DNA of 5,330 nucleotides from Azoarcus sp. (lineage in GTDB: Bacteria; Pseudomonadota; Gammaproteobacteria; Burkholderiales; Rhodocyclaceae), in the NCBI GenBank assembly GCA_023230755.1, contig JALNWS010000244.1, positions 1 to 5,330 on the forward strand, given 5' to 3'. The notes under the pieces are model-generated. The model did not search any database and was not told where the DNA came from. It saw nothing but the letters and a program-made list of their open reading frames with translations. This document shows, one piece after another, positions 1 through 5,257 of the stretch. The position numbers and the translations under genes were made by a program. Position 1 is the stretch's first letter, and each line of letters starts with the position of its first letter.

Positions 1-1
1 C

Positions 2-1021
2 TTCATCGATCGCACCCTGATCGAGCTCGATGGCACCGAGAACAAGGCACGCCTGGGCGCAAACGCCATGCTGGCAGTGTCGATGGCAGTGGCCAAGGCC
101 GCCGCTGAAGAAGCCGGCCTGCCGCTGTACCGTTACTTCGGCGGTGCGAGCCCGATGGTAATGCCGGTGCCGATGATGAACGTGATCAACGGTGGCGAGC
201 ACGCCAACAACAGCCTGGACATTCAGGAATGCATGATCATGCCGGTGAGCATGACCAGCTTCCGCGAAGCCCTGCGCTGTGGCGCCGAAATCTTCCATCA
301 CCTGAAGAAAATCACCGACAAGAAGGGCTACCCCACCACCGTTGGTGACGAGGGCGGCTTTGCACCCAACGTATCCGGTACCGAAGAAGCGCTCAACCTG
401 ATCCAGGAAGCCATCATTGCCGCCGGCTACGAGCCGGGTCGTGACGTGCTGCTGGCACTCGACTGCGCCGCGTCCGAGTTCTACAAGGATGGCAAGTACG
501 AGCTCAAGGGTGAAGGCCTGTCGCTCACCGCTGAAGGTTTCACCGACTACCTGGCAACGCTGTGCGACAAGTTCCCGATCGTGTCGATCGAGGATGCGAT
601 GGCCGAGGGTGACTGGGCAGGCTGGAAGCACCTGACCGAGCGTCTGGGCAAGAAGGTCCAGCTCGTGGGTGACGACCTGTTCGTGACCAACACCCGGATC
701 CTTGCGCAGGGCATCGAGCAGGGCGTGGCCAACTCGATCCTGATCAAGATCAACCAGATCGGTACGCTGACCGAAACCTTCGCTGCCGTCGAAATGGCCA
801 AGCTGGCGGGTTACACCGCGGTGATCTCGCACCGTTCGGGCGAAACCGACGACTCCACCATTGCCGACATCGCTGTCGGCCTGCGTGCGATGCAGATCAA
901 GACCGGTTCGCTGTCGCGTTCGGACCGTATCTCGAAGTACAACCAGCTGCTGCGCATCGAAGAAGACCTCGGCGATACCGCCAGCTACCCGGGCACGCGC
1001 GCGTTCTACAATCTGCGCTGA
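2..1021 (+). CDS. eno: Enolase (phosphopyruvate hydratase), 5' end cut by window edge
   Basis: Enolase converts 2-phosphoglycerate to phosphoenolpyruvate in cytosolic glycolysis and gluconeogenesis; it is a Mg-dependent dimer and in many bacteria also a degradosome partner. The reading frame is open from base 2, before the first in-window Met at 68, so the gene starts to the left; 339 residues are visible and about 90 N-terminal residues are missing. Counting from the Met at 68, the active-site residues are all present: Glu54 (DIQE), Glu95 (GDEGGFAP), Mg ligands Asp132 (LDCAASEF), Glu175 (SIEDAM) and Asp202 (VGDDLF), catalytic Lys227 (LIKINQIG), Arg256-Ser257 (ISHRSGET) and Lys278 (IKTGSLSRSD). 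These match E. coli Glu168, Glu209, Asp246, Glu290, Asp317, Lys342, Arg371, Ser372 and Lys393 with a nearly constant offset. The C-terminus is complete and a terminator follows. Identification is essentially certain. Confidence 0.98.
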   Translation, partial: FIDRTLIELDGTENKARLGANAMLAVSMAVAKAAAEEAGLPLYRYFGGASPMVMPVPMMNVINGGEHANNSLDIQECMIMPVSMTSFREALRCGAEIFHHLKKITDKKGYPTTVGDEGGFAPNVSGTEEALNLIQEAIIAAGYEPGRDVLLALDCAASEFYKDGKYELKGEGLSLTAEGFTDYLATLCDKFPIVSIEDAMAEGDWAGWKHLTERLGKKVQLVGDDLFVTNTRILAQGIEQGVANSILIKINQIGTLTETFAAVEMAKLAGYTAVISHRSGETDDSTIADIAVGLRAMQIKTGSLSRSDRISKYNQLLRIEEDLGDTASYPGTRAFYNLR

Positions 1022-1058
1022 TCCGGCTGACGCGGCTGCAGTCGCGTTGATCCCGAGG

Positions 1059-1094
1059 AAAGGCCGACGGATAATCCGTCGGCCTTTTGTCTAT
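1059..1094 (+). terminator. Rho-independent terminator after eno
   Basis: A perfect 13-bp inverted repeat (AAAGGCCGACGGA at 1059-1071 and its complement at 1075-1087) is separated by a 3-base loop and runs into TTTTGTCTATTCT. It begins 37 bases after the eno stop. The GC-rich stem plus T-rich tail is the classic intrinsic terminator form. It implies that most eno transcripts end here, before ftsB. Confidence 0.9.
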
Positions 1095-1128
1095 TCTATG
1101 AATGTTGTTTTTGGCGCCTGATGTCGAC

Positions 1129-1428
1129 ATGCGTTGGCCTGTAATGATTCTTGCCGTATTGGTCGTTGTGCTCCAGTACCCGCTCTGGCTGGGCAAGGGC
1201 GGATGGCTGCGTGTATGGGATGTCGATCGGCAGCTGCAGGGGCAGCGCGACGAGAACTACCGCCTTGAGCAACGCAATGCCAGTCTTGAAGAGGAGGTGC
1301 GCGACCTCAAGTCTGGCAACGACGCCATCGAAGAACGGGCGCGCTACGATCTGGGCCTGACGCGCGAGGGCGAGATCTTTGTGCAGATCCCCCGAAAAGC
1401 AGCGAACCGGCCGGAGCCGGTTCAGTAA
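1129..1428 (+). CDS. ftsB: Cell division protein FtsB (septum formation initiator family)
   Basis: FtsB is a small bitopic inner-membrane protein that forms the FtsQ-FtsL-FtsB complex, linking early and late divisome steps and helping activate septal peptidoglycan synthesis. The 99-residue product has the family plan: a short cytoplasmic start, one membrane helix (about residues 4-20, rich in V/L/I and ending QYPLWLGKGG), a charged periplasmic coiled coil (about 29-70), then the conserved tail IEERARYDLGLTREGEIF at about 67-84. A Met at 1102 in the same frame would add nine residues (MLFLAPDVD). The 1129 start was chosen because family members start directly before the membrane helix with an MRW- or MGK-like stretch. 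Neither start has a clear Shine-Dalgarno sequence, so the choice is not certain. The gene lies 41 bases after the eno terminator and is convergent with the CBS gene. Confidence 0.93.
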   Translation: MRWPVMILAVLVVVLQYPLWLGKGGWLRVWDVDRQLQGQRDENYRLEQRNASLEEEVRDLKSGNDAIEERARYDLGLTREGEIFVQIPRKAANRPEPVQ

Positions 1429-1452
1429 GTTTGCGCGGACTTTTGGGGGGCG

Positions 1453-1884
1453 TTACAGCAGTTCGGTGATCGATGCCCGCTGCTCGAGTTCCTGCTCGAA
1501 CGCAATCAGTTCGGTTCCGAGCGCGTCGCGCGCTGAAACCATGCCAATGGGGCGGTCACCCTTGACGACCGGCACGTGCCGGAAGCCACCCTCGAACATG
1601 AGGTGCATGGCGTGACCGAGTGGCTGATCGGCGTTAATGGTCTGCAGCGTCGTGGTCATGACGTCGGCCAGCGTCGTCCGGGTTGGATCCAGCCCGGCAG
1701 CCAGTACCCTGTTCAGCGCATCCCGCTCTGTAAACAGCCCTGTCAGGCGTTCACCGTCGACGACCATGATGGCGCCAACCCGCGCCTGCGCCATTTGCTT
1801 GCTGGCCTCGAACACGCTCAACGTCCTGGCTGCGGTTACCACCGTCTGACCCTTGATTACATCCCCAACATTTCTTGTCGGCAT
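1453..1884 (-). CDS. Tandem CBS-domain (Bateman module) protein
   Basis: This 143-residue soluble protein consists almost entirely of two CBS domains, at about residues 8-62 and 72-130. Each ends in the typical strand-helix junction: GLFTERD at 49-55 and GMVSARD at 114-120. CBS pairs usually bind adenosine nucleotides (AMP, ATP, SAM or dinucleotides) and act as energy or nucleotide sensors; stand-alone ones usually dimerise and regulate a partner. No catalytic, DNA-binding or membrane domain is fused here, so ligand and partner cannot be named. The Met at 1884 is supported by a strong ribosome binding site 7 bases upstream. The gene is convergent with ftsB (24 bases between stops) and is preceded by the NlpC/P60 gene on the same strand with a 90-base gap. 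The family assignment is firm; the cellular role is unknown. Confidence 0.93.
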   Translation of the reverse strand: MPTRNVGDVIKGQTVVTAARTLSVFEASKQMAQARVGAIMVVDGERLTGLFTERDALNRVLAAGLDPTRTTLADVMTTTLQTINADQPLGHAMHLMFEGGFRHVPVVKGDRPIGMVSARDALGTELIAFEQELEQRASITELL

Positions 1885-1891
1885 TCTGGTG

Positions 1892-1899
1892 TCTCCTCC
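1892..1899 (-). promoter_or_regulatory. Strong ribosome binding site of the CBS-domain gene
   Basis: On the minus strand this reads GGAGGAGA and sits 7 bases before the ATG at 1884. It is the clearest Shine-Dalgarno sequence in the window and fixes the start of the CBS protein. Confidence 0.85.
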
Positions 1900-1974
1900 G
1901 TTATGGTTACTGCAGCTTATTCACCTTAGGTTTCAGTGCAGCGACACGCAAGGAGGGGAAACCCCGGTCGGCGG

Positions 1975-2580
1975 TCAACTGCTCGCGAGCAGACTGCGTG
2001 CGCCGTCGATGCGCGGGGCAAAGTAGCGGTTGTCTAGTCTCTCAACCCGAACGACGCCACGACTCGATGGTGCATGGACGAACTTGCCGTCGCCGATATA
2101 AATGCCCATGTGCGAGTGACGCTTGTTCAGCGTGTTGAAAAACACCAGGTCGCCGGGCTGCAATTCGGACGGGTCGATGGGGCGGGTCCGGTCTGCAATG
2201 CTCGCCGCGTTGTGAGGAAGCGCACGACCACTGATCTGCTCAACGATGTAGCTCACCATGCCGCTGCAGTCGAGGCCTGCATCCGGATTGCGACCGCCAA
2301 AGCGGTAGCCGGTGTCGAGCAGGCCAAGCGCATAGAGGACCAGCTCCTGAGTCTGCGCCGGGTTGTCGAGCGCGAAGTATTCGCGTTCCGGCGTCTGCGG
2401 CTGAGATGAGACGGAGCTTGAGTTCGGGATGGTGCTGCACCCGGCGAGCACTGAAAGCACTGCCGCCAGCGTGAGCGAAACCAACCGCCCGGCGCAGGGG
2501 CGGGCGGACAGGTTGACGTCCAGCGCTGAGCGGGAAGTGTGTATGGTGCTGATGTCAGCGGTATGGGGGCAATTCGGCAT
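1975..2580 (-). CDS. NlpC/P60-family lipoprotein, probable peptidoglycan endopeptidase
   Basis: NlpC/P60 enzymes are cysteine peptidases that cut stem peptides in peptidoglycan. The 201-residue product has a hydrophobic segment at about 33-45 ending in the lipobox LAGC (Cys48), so it is expected to be lipidated and anchored in the envelope. A Ser/Gln/Pro-rich linker follows, then the catalytic domain (about 75-190). The family triad is visible: Cys105 in DCSGMV, His157 in HSHMGIYIG and a third polar residue His169 in FVHAPS; the supporting stretches YRFGGRNPDAGLDCSG and LQPGDLVFF are also typical. The Met at 2580 gives an unusually long 32-residue stretch before the hydrophobic segment and has no clear ribosome binding site. 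A TTG at 2484 would give a shorter signal peptide but lacks both a positive charge and an SD sequence. The gene lies 55 bases after the SIMPL gene on the same strand and may share its transcript. Which bond it cuts cannot be read from the sequence. Confidence 0.93.
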   Translation of the reverse strand: MPNCPHTADISTIHTSRSALDVNLSARPCAGRLVSLTLAAVLSVLAGCSTIPNSSSVSSQPQTPEREYFALDNPAQTQELVLYALGLLDTGYRFGGRNPDAGLDCSGMVSYIVEQISGRALPHNAASIADRTRPIDPSELQPGDLVFFNTLNKRHSHMGIYIGDGKFVHAPSSRGVVRVERLDNRYFAPRIDGARSLLASS

Positions 2581-2635
2581 GCGATGAACGATAGGCGATC
2601 AGCGCAGACGCGTCCACCCCCGAGATGGATTCAGT

Positions 2636-3331
2636 CTAGTCCAGCAGTTCGATACTGCCGCTGACCGTGACGGAAACCTCGCTTTCCCCGCCTTCGATCG
2701 GTGCCGGCGCCGCTTCAGCCATCATCGGTGCGGCCCGCATCTTGGCGTAGATGGGCGGGCGGTAACCCGATTCGGATACGTTGAGATGATGAATCCGGTA
2801 GCGCTTGCCCAAGGTGGTGGCGATCAGCGTGGCGCGCTGTTCGAAGCCGCGCAGTGCATCGACCGTGGCCTCGTCGGCGGCCTTGCGCCGGGTTTCCGGG
2901 GCCGGCTGCAAGGTAATCTGGGATACGGCGAGCGCCGTCTGCAACTTGCCGACCAGCTCCGAAAGTGCTGCGCTGTTACGACTCTCGAGCCGGATCTCCG
3001 AGCGCATGCGCCAGGCTTCGATCTTGCCGCCGGCCTTGGCGTAGATTGGCCAGGTCGAGGTGCCCGCCGATTGCACCTTGATGTCGGCGTAGTTGCGGCT
3101 GGTCTCGAGCGCGGTCGCGATGCTGCGATTGACCTGGCGTGCGACAGCCGCGGCATCCGGGCCTGACTGCTCGGCATAGAGCTGGGCGATGCCAAGGTCG
3201 TTGGTGGCCGGCTGGCTGGCTTCGGCAGAGAGATCGACGGTGCGCAGTAGAGGCGTGTTGTCGCTGGCCGCAGCGGTGGATAGCGCGGTCAGGGTGAAGA
3301 GGGCTGCAATCAGCGGGCGGAAAGTGTGCAT
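2636..3331 (-). CDS. Periplasmic SIMPL-domain (DUF541, YggE/BP26-like) protein
   Basis: The 231-residue product belongs to the SIMPL/DUF541 family, which includes E. coli YggE and Brucella BP26. These are exported proteins of poorly defined function, linked to oxidative stress resistance (YggE) and to channel-like oligomers (BP26). Seen here: a signal peptide (residues 1-22, TAAA before SD) with no lipobox, then the family pattern of an N-terminal strand region (TVDLSAEASQ), a tyrosine/glycine-rich stretch around 94-110 (WPIYAKAGGKIEAWRMRSE), helix-rich middle (150-176), LGKRYRIHHLNVSESG (174-189), and a Pro/Ala/Met-rich segment before the final strand EVSVTVSGSIEL. The frame is open to a Met at 3382, but the Met at 3331 is preferred because it has a GGAG site 5 bases upstream and begins a standard signal peptide. 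It is the first gene of the leftward block and diverges from the permease gene. Confidence 0.88.
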   Translation of the reverse strand: MHTFRPLIAALFTLTALSTAAASDNTPLLRTVDLSAEASQPATNDLGIAQLYAEQSGPDAAAVARQVNRSIATALETSRNYADIKVQSAGTSTWPIYAKAGGKIEAWRMRSEIRLESRNSAALSELVGKLQTALAVSQITLQPAPETRRKAADEATVDALRGFEQRATLIATTLGKRYRIHHLNVSESGYRPPIYAKMRAAPMMAEAAPAPIEGGESEVSVTVSGSIELLD

Positions 3332-3336
3332 GAGGG

Positions 3337-3340
3337 CTCC
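3337..3340 (-). promoter_or_regulatory. Ribosome binding site deciding the SIMPL start
   Basis: On the minus strand GGAG (within TGGAG) lies 5 bases before the ATG at 3331. The alternative Met codons upstream (at 3382 and 3373) lie close to or inside the likely promoter, so this site favours the shorter protein with an N-terminal signal peptide. Confidence 0.6.
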
Positions 3341-3361
3341 ATGAAAAGGGGCGGAGCGCAA

Positions 3362-3367
3362 TTTATA
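3362..3367 (-). promoter_or_regulatory. Candidate -10 box for the SIMPL gene
   Basis: On the minus strand TATAAA lies about 30 bases before the chosen SIMPL start, which would give a 5' leader of roughly 24 bases. No good -35 hexamer is seen at 16-18 bases upstream (CCCGCA at 17), so this may be a weak or activator-dependent promoter, or chance. Its position in the short divergent gap supports it. Confidence 0.35.
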
Positions 3368-3514
3368 CCGCATCGTCTGCATGCTGCGGGTGTGCAGGTG
3401 TAAATGACAAGGGACGTTTCATTGATTTGATGTTTCGTCCGCGCAGCAACGCTCAGCTTGACCCACTGCAGGACGGTTGGCATCCTTGCGCGTCCTGTCT
3501 CCGGCCTCGTTCCC

Positions 3515-4399
3515 ATGCATCGTGATCGTCTCGTCGGCGTCCTTCTTATCGCACTGTCGGCCACTGCATTTGGCGCAATGGCGATTTTCGCGCGCTATGC
3601 CTACGCTGATGGCGCCGGTGTGGTCGCGGTGCTGTTCATGCGCTTTCTGCTGGCCGGATTGATGTTGGCTGCAGGCATGCTGTTCACCCGCCGGCGCTGG
3701 CCGCGGGGGCGCAATCTGCTGGTGCTCGGGGCGATGGGCGGTTTGTGCTATGTCGGGCAGTCTCTGAGCTTTTTTACTGCACTCAATCATGCTGCTGCGG
3801 GGCTGGTGGCGCTACTGCTCTATCTGTACCCGTTTCTGGTCACCGTGCTGGGAGCCGTGGTGTTTCGGCGACGTCTGACCGTCGCGCGAATGTGCGCGGT
3901 GTTGCTTGCACTGGGCGGGACTGCGCTGACGCTGGGCGGCAGCATGTCGGGCGAGCCACTTGGCATCGCACTTGGCCTGTCAGCCGCGCTCATCTATTCC
4001 ATCTACTTTCTTATCGGAAGCCTTGTACTCGACCGCGAAGACCCGATCGCATCTGCGACAGTCGTCATGCTTGCAGCCGCGATCGTCTTTGGGGGCATTA
4101 CGCTTGCCTACCCGACACCGTTCCCCGCGACGGCCTCTGGCTGGCTGGCGGTAGGGGCGATCGCAGTAGTGTCAACCGTCGTCGCCATGGTCAGTCTTTT
4201 TGCAGGGATCCGGCGCCTGGGGGCTGCGGATGCAGCAACCCTGTCTACGCTCGAACCGGTCGTCACCGTGCTGCTTGCAGCGGTGTTTCTGGCGGAGCCG
4301 CTGCAGGCAAATCAGCTGCTTGGCGGCGCCGTCATTCTTTCAGCGGTGATCTGGCTGACGCGCGCCGAAGCATCTCCTGTAGCGGATGCGACGGTGTAA
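3515..4399 (+). CDS. EamA/DMT-superfamily permease (ten membrane helices)
   Basis: EamA-type members of the drug/metabolite transporter superfamily are inner-membrane proteins, usually exporters of amino acids, other metabolites or drugs. The 294-residue product has about ten hydrophobic helices arranged as two homologous halves of five: the first half runs to about residue 142 and the second from about 147 to 281. Each half has the family's helix 4-5 signature: AGLVALLLYLYPFLVTVLGA near 95-114 and the more diagnostic LEPVVTVLLAAVFLAEPL near 246-263. The frame extends upstream to a TTG at 3458, adding 19 non-hydrophobic residues; the ATG at 3515 (MHRDRLVGVLLIAL) puts the first helix right at the N-terminus as is usual. 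No strong SD is seen before either. The gene diverges from the SIMPL gene and ends 5 bases from the convergent gamma-CA gene. The substrate cannot be inferred. Confidence 0.93.
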   Translation: MHRDRLVGVLLIALSATAFGAMAIFARYAYADGAGVVAVLFMRFLLAGLMLAAGMLFTRRRWPRGRNLLVLGAMGGLCYVGQSLSFFTALNHAAAGLVALLLYLYPFLVTVLGAVVFRRRLTVARMCAVLLALGGTALTLGGSMSGEPLGIALGLSAALIYSIYFLIGSLVLDREDPIASATVVMLAAAIVFGGITLAYPTPFPATASGWLAVGAIAVVSTVVAMVSLFAGIRRLGAADAATLSTLEPVVTVLLAAVFLAEPLQANQLLGGAVILSAVIWLTRAEASPVADATV

Positions 4400-4426
4400 G
4401 CGCCTCAATCTGCGGCAGAAGGCGCT
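4399..4426. repeat. Nested inverted repeat over the convergent stop codons
   Basis: AGCGCCT (4399-4405) and its exact complement AGGCGCT (4420-4426) flank a 14-base centre that itself holds TCTGC-G-GCAGA (4409-4419). The repeat spans the end of the permease gene and the last codons of the gamma-CA gene. It could fold in either transcript and act as a shared weak terminator or 3'-end stabiliser, but no T-run follows on either strand. Confidence 0.35.
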
Positions 4427-4944
4427 ATCGGGCGCAGCTCGGCCTTGTAATGTTGTGCGTTTTCCACATAGTGGTGAGCGTTGGCGCGCAAACCCGCGAT
4501 ATCGGCGTCACTCAGCTCGCGGATGATGCGTCCAGGCGACCCGACCACCAGTGAACGGTCCGGAATCACCTTGCCCTCCGGAATAAGCGCGTTGGCGCCG
4601 ATGATGCAATCCTTGCCGACCACCGCGTTGTTCAGTACGACGGCGTTGATGCCGATCAGGCTGCCGTCACCGATGCTGCAACCGTGCAGCATCACCATGT
4701 GTCCGATGGTGACGTTGGCGCCAATCGTCAGCGGCACGCCGTCATCGTTGTGAAGCACGGATCCGTCCTGAATATTGGTGTTGTCACCGATCACGATCGG
4801 GTCGTTGTCACCGCGGATGACCACGTTGTACCAGATACTCACGTTCTTTCCGGTCTCGATTGAGCCGATTACCGTGGCGTTATGTGCGATCCAGGTGCCA
4901 TCACCCAGGCGGGGCGTACGATCGCCCAAGGCGTAAATGCTCAT
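4405..4944 (-). CDS. Gamma-carbonic-anhydrase family protein (left-handed beta-helix)
   Basis: The 179-residue product is built of hexapeptide repeats of the left-handed beta-helix type (for example IGDNTNIQDG, IGANVTIGHM, IGDGSLIGIN, VGKDCIIGAN), followed by a C-terminal alpha helix (about 143-170). This is the plan of the gamma-class carbonic anhydrase family, including YrdA, PaaY and CaiE-like proteins, which form trimers with a metal at each subunit interface. The three metal-binding histidines are visible: His65 (VLHND), His82 (IGHM) and His87 (MLHG). Other residues conserved with the archaeal enzyme Cam are also present: Arg44, Asp46, Gln59 and Asp60. The acidic loop of Cam is absent and Asn47 sits where Cam has the proton-shuttle Glu62, so carbonic anhydrase activity is not assured. 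The Met at 4944 gives normal family length, with only a weak GAGA ribosome binding site. It is convergent with the permease gene. Confidence 0.93.
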   Translation of the reverse strand: MSIYALGDRTPRLGDGTWIAHNATVIGSIETGKNVSIWYNVVIRGDNDPIVIGDNTNIQDGSVLHNDDGVPLTIGANVTIGHMVMLHGCSIGDGSLIGINAVVLNNAVVGKDCIIGANALIPEGKVIPDRSLVVGSPGRIIRELSDADIAGLRANAHHYVENAQHYKAELRPIAPSAAD

Positions 4945-4993
4945 TCAGATTCTCGCTATCCTGTTGCTGCGGCGGGCCGCTTAGGGGGCGTTG

Positions 4994-4999
4994 ATCATA
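4994..4999 (-). promoter_or_regulatory. Candidate -10 box for the gamma-CA gene
   Basis: On the minus strand TATGAT (5 of 6 matches to TATAAT) lies about 50 bases before the ATG at 4944. The hexamer 17 bases further upstream is CCCACA, a poor -35. The location suits a promoter for this single leftward gene, but the support is limited to the -10. Confidence 0.35.
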
Positions 5000-5054
5000 G
5001 CAACTGGCGGGGTGGCTGTGGGTATCTTGAGCAGCTGGATGGTGCGCCGCAGGG

Positions 5055-5168
5055 CAGCACGAAAATATTTTGAGTCGGATGCTTGCACTCCATTATCGGT
5101 AGATGCATAATTCGCGCCCTGCGTTGGACGGACAGCACGAAAGTCTTCCGGCGAAAACGAAAGTTTTC
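5055..5168. repeat. Three related AT-rich motifs upstream of tRNA-Arg
   Basis: The 10-mer CAGCACGAAA occurs at 5055-5064 and again at 5133-5142, each followed by an AT-rich partial palindrome (the first includes the perfect palindrome AAAATATTTT at 5062-5071). The second copy continues as CGAAAGTCTTC (5138-5148), which recurs with one mismatch as CGAAAGTTTTC at 5158-5168, exactly 20 bases or about two helical turns further on. The last copy is also the right half of the hairpin-like repeat GAAAACGAAAGTTTTC. They could be protein-binding sites or simple AT-rich drift. Confidence 0.4.
5083..5111 (+). promoter_or_regulatory. Candidate distal promoter upstream of tRNA-Arg
   Basis: TTGCAC (5083-5088) and CATAAT (5106-5111) are separated by 17 bases, the ideal sigma70 spacing. 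The -10 matches consensus in 5 of 6 positions but the -35 in only 3. A GC-rich stretch (CGCGCCC) follows the -10. If active it would start a transcript about 140 bases before the tRNA. Confidence 0.4.
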
Positions 5169-5214
5169 AAAAAAACGTAAAAGAAGTTGACGAAACTGAG
5201 AAATTCTCTATAAT
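5152..5214 (+). promoter_or_regulatory. Strong sigma70 promoter of tRNA-Arg with A-rich upstream element
   Basis: TTGACG (-35, 5187-5192; 5 of 6 matches) and TATAAT (-10, 5209-5214; perfect) are separated by 16 bases. The 35 bases before the -35 are strongly A-rich (AAAACGAAAG, AAAAAAACG, AAAAG), like an UP element for the alpha subunit C-terminal domain. The GTCGCT after the -10 is a fairly GC-rich discriminator of the kind linked to stringent control of stable RNA genes. Transcription would begin near 5220-5222, giving a leader of about 37 bases before the mature tRNA end. Confidence 0.85.
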
Positions 5215-5257
5215 GTCGCTTCTCTGCTGCAAGGAAGTGAGTAAAAAGCAGTACAAA

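Larger units (their letters stand above)
4945..5257. other. Gene-free control region between gamma-CA and tRNA-Arg
   Basis: These 313 bases hold no convincing protein gene; the only plus-strand reading frame of note overlaps the gamma-CA gene antisense and has no ribosome binding site. The left part carries a candidate leftward promoter for the gamma-CA gene. The rest carries two candidate rightward promoters, an A-rich tract and three AT-rich motifs beginning CGAAA (5060, 5138 and 5158). Base composition changes from GC-rich on the left to clearly AT-rich from about 5150 to 5215, as expected in front of a strongly expressed stable RNA gene. Confidence 0.7.

Noticed and set aside
1405..1422. 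Hairpin AACCGGC-CGGA-GCCGGTT at the end of ftsB as a terminator
   Set aside because: The 7-bp stem is perfect but lies inside the ftsB coding sequence, and no T-run directly follows on either strand; on the minus strand a TTTT appears only some 6 bases later. Not enough to call a terminator.
1923..1951. Minus-strand promoter TTGCGT, 17 bases, TAAGGT before the CBS gene
   Set aside because: Spacing is ideal, but each hexamer matches consensus in only three of six positions, which is easily reached by chance.
1950..1957. Plus-strand AAGGAGGG resembling a ribosome binding site
   Set aside because: No start codon follows at a usable distance and the plus-strand frames there run antisense through the NlpC/P60 gene.
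3745..4554. Long plus-strand open frame overlapping the permease and gamma-CA genes
   Set aside because: Its translation is rich in Arg, Cys and Ser with no domain, and it is out of frame with a clear ten-helix permease; a typical shadow in GC-rich DNA.
4882..5073. Small plus-strand open frame running from the gamma-CA gene into the gene-free region
   Set aside because: It begins antisense inside the gamma-CA gene, has no ribosome binding site and shows no recognisable protein features.
5083..5107. TGCACT...TGCA as an NtrC-type binding site
   Set aside because: The half sites are too far apart and the inner GGTGCA half is broken (GGTAGATGCA), so it does not fit the TGCAC-N-GTGCA symmetry.
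5153..5168. GAAAACGAAAGTTTTC as an intrinsic terminator
   Set aside because: The stem is short and AT-rich, and it is followed by A residues on the plus strand; on the minus strand the T-run precedes rather than follows the stem.
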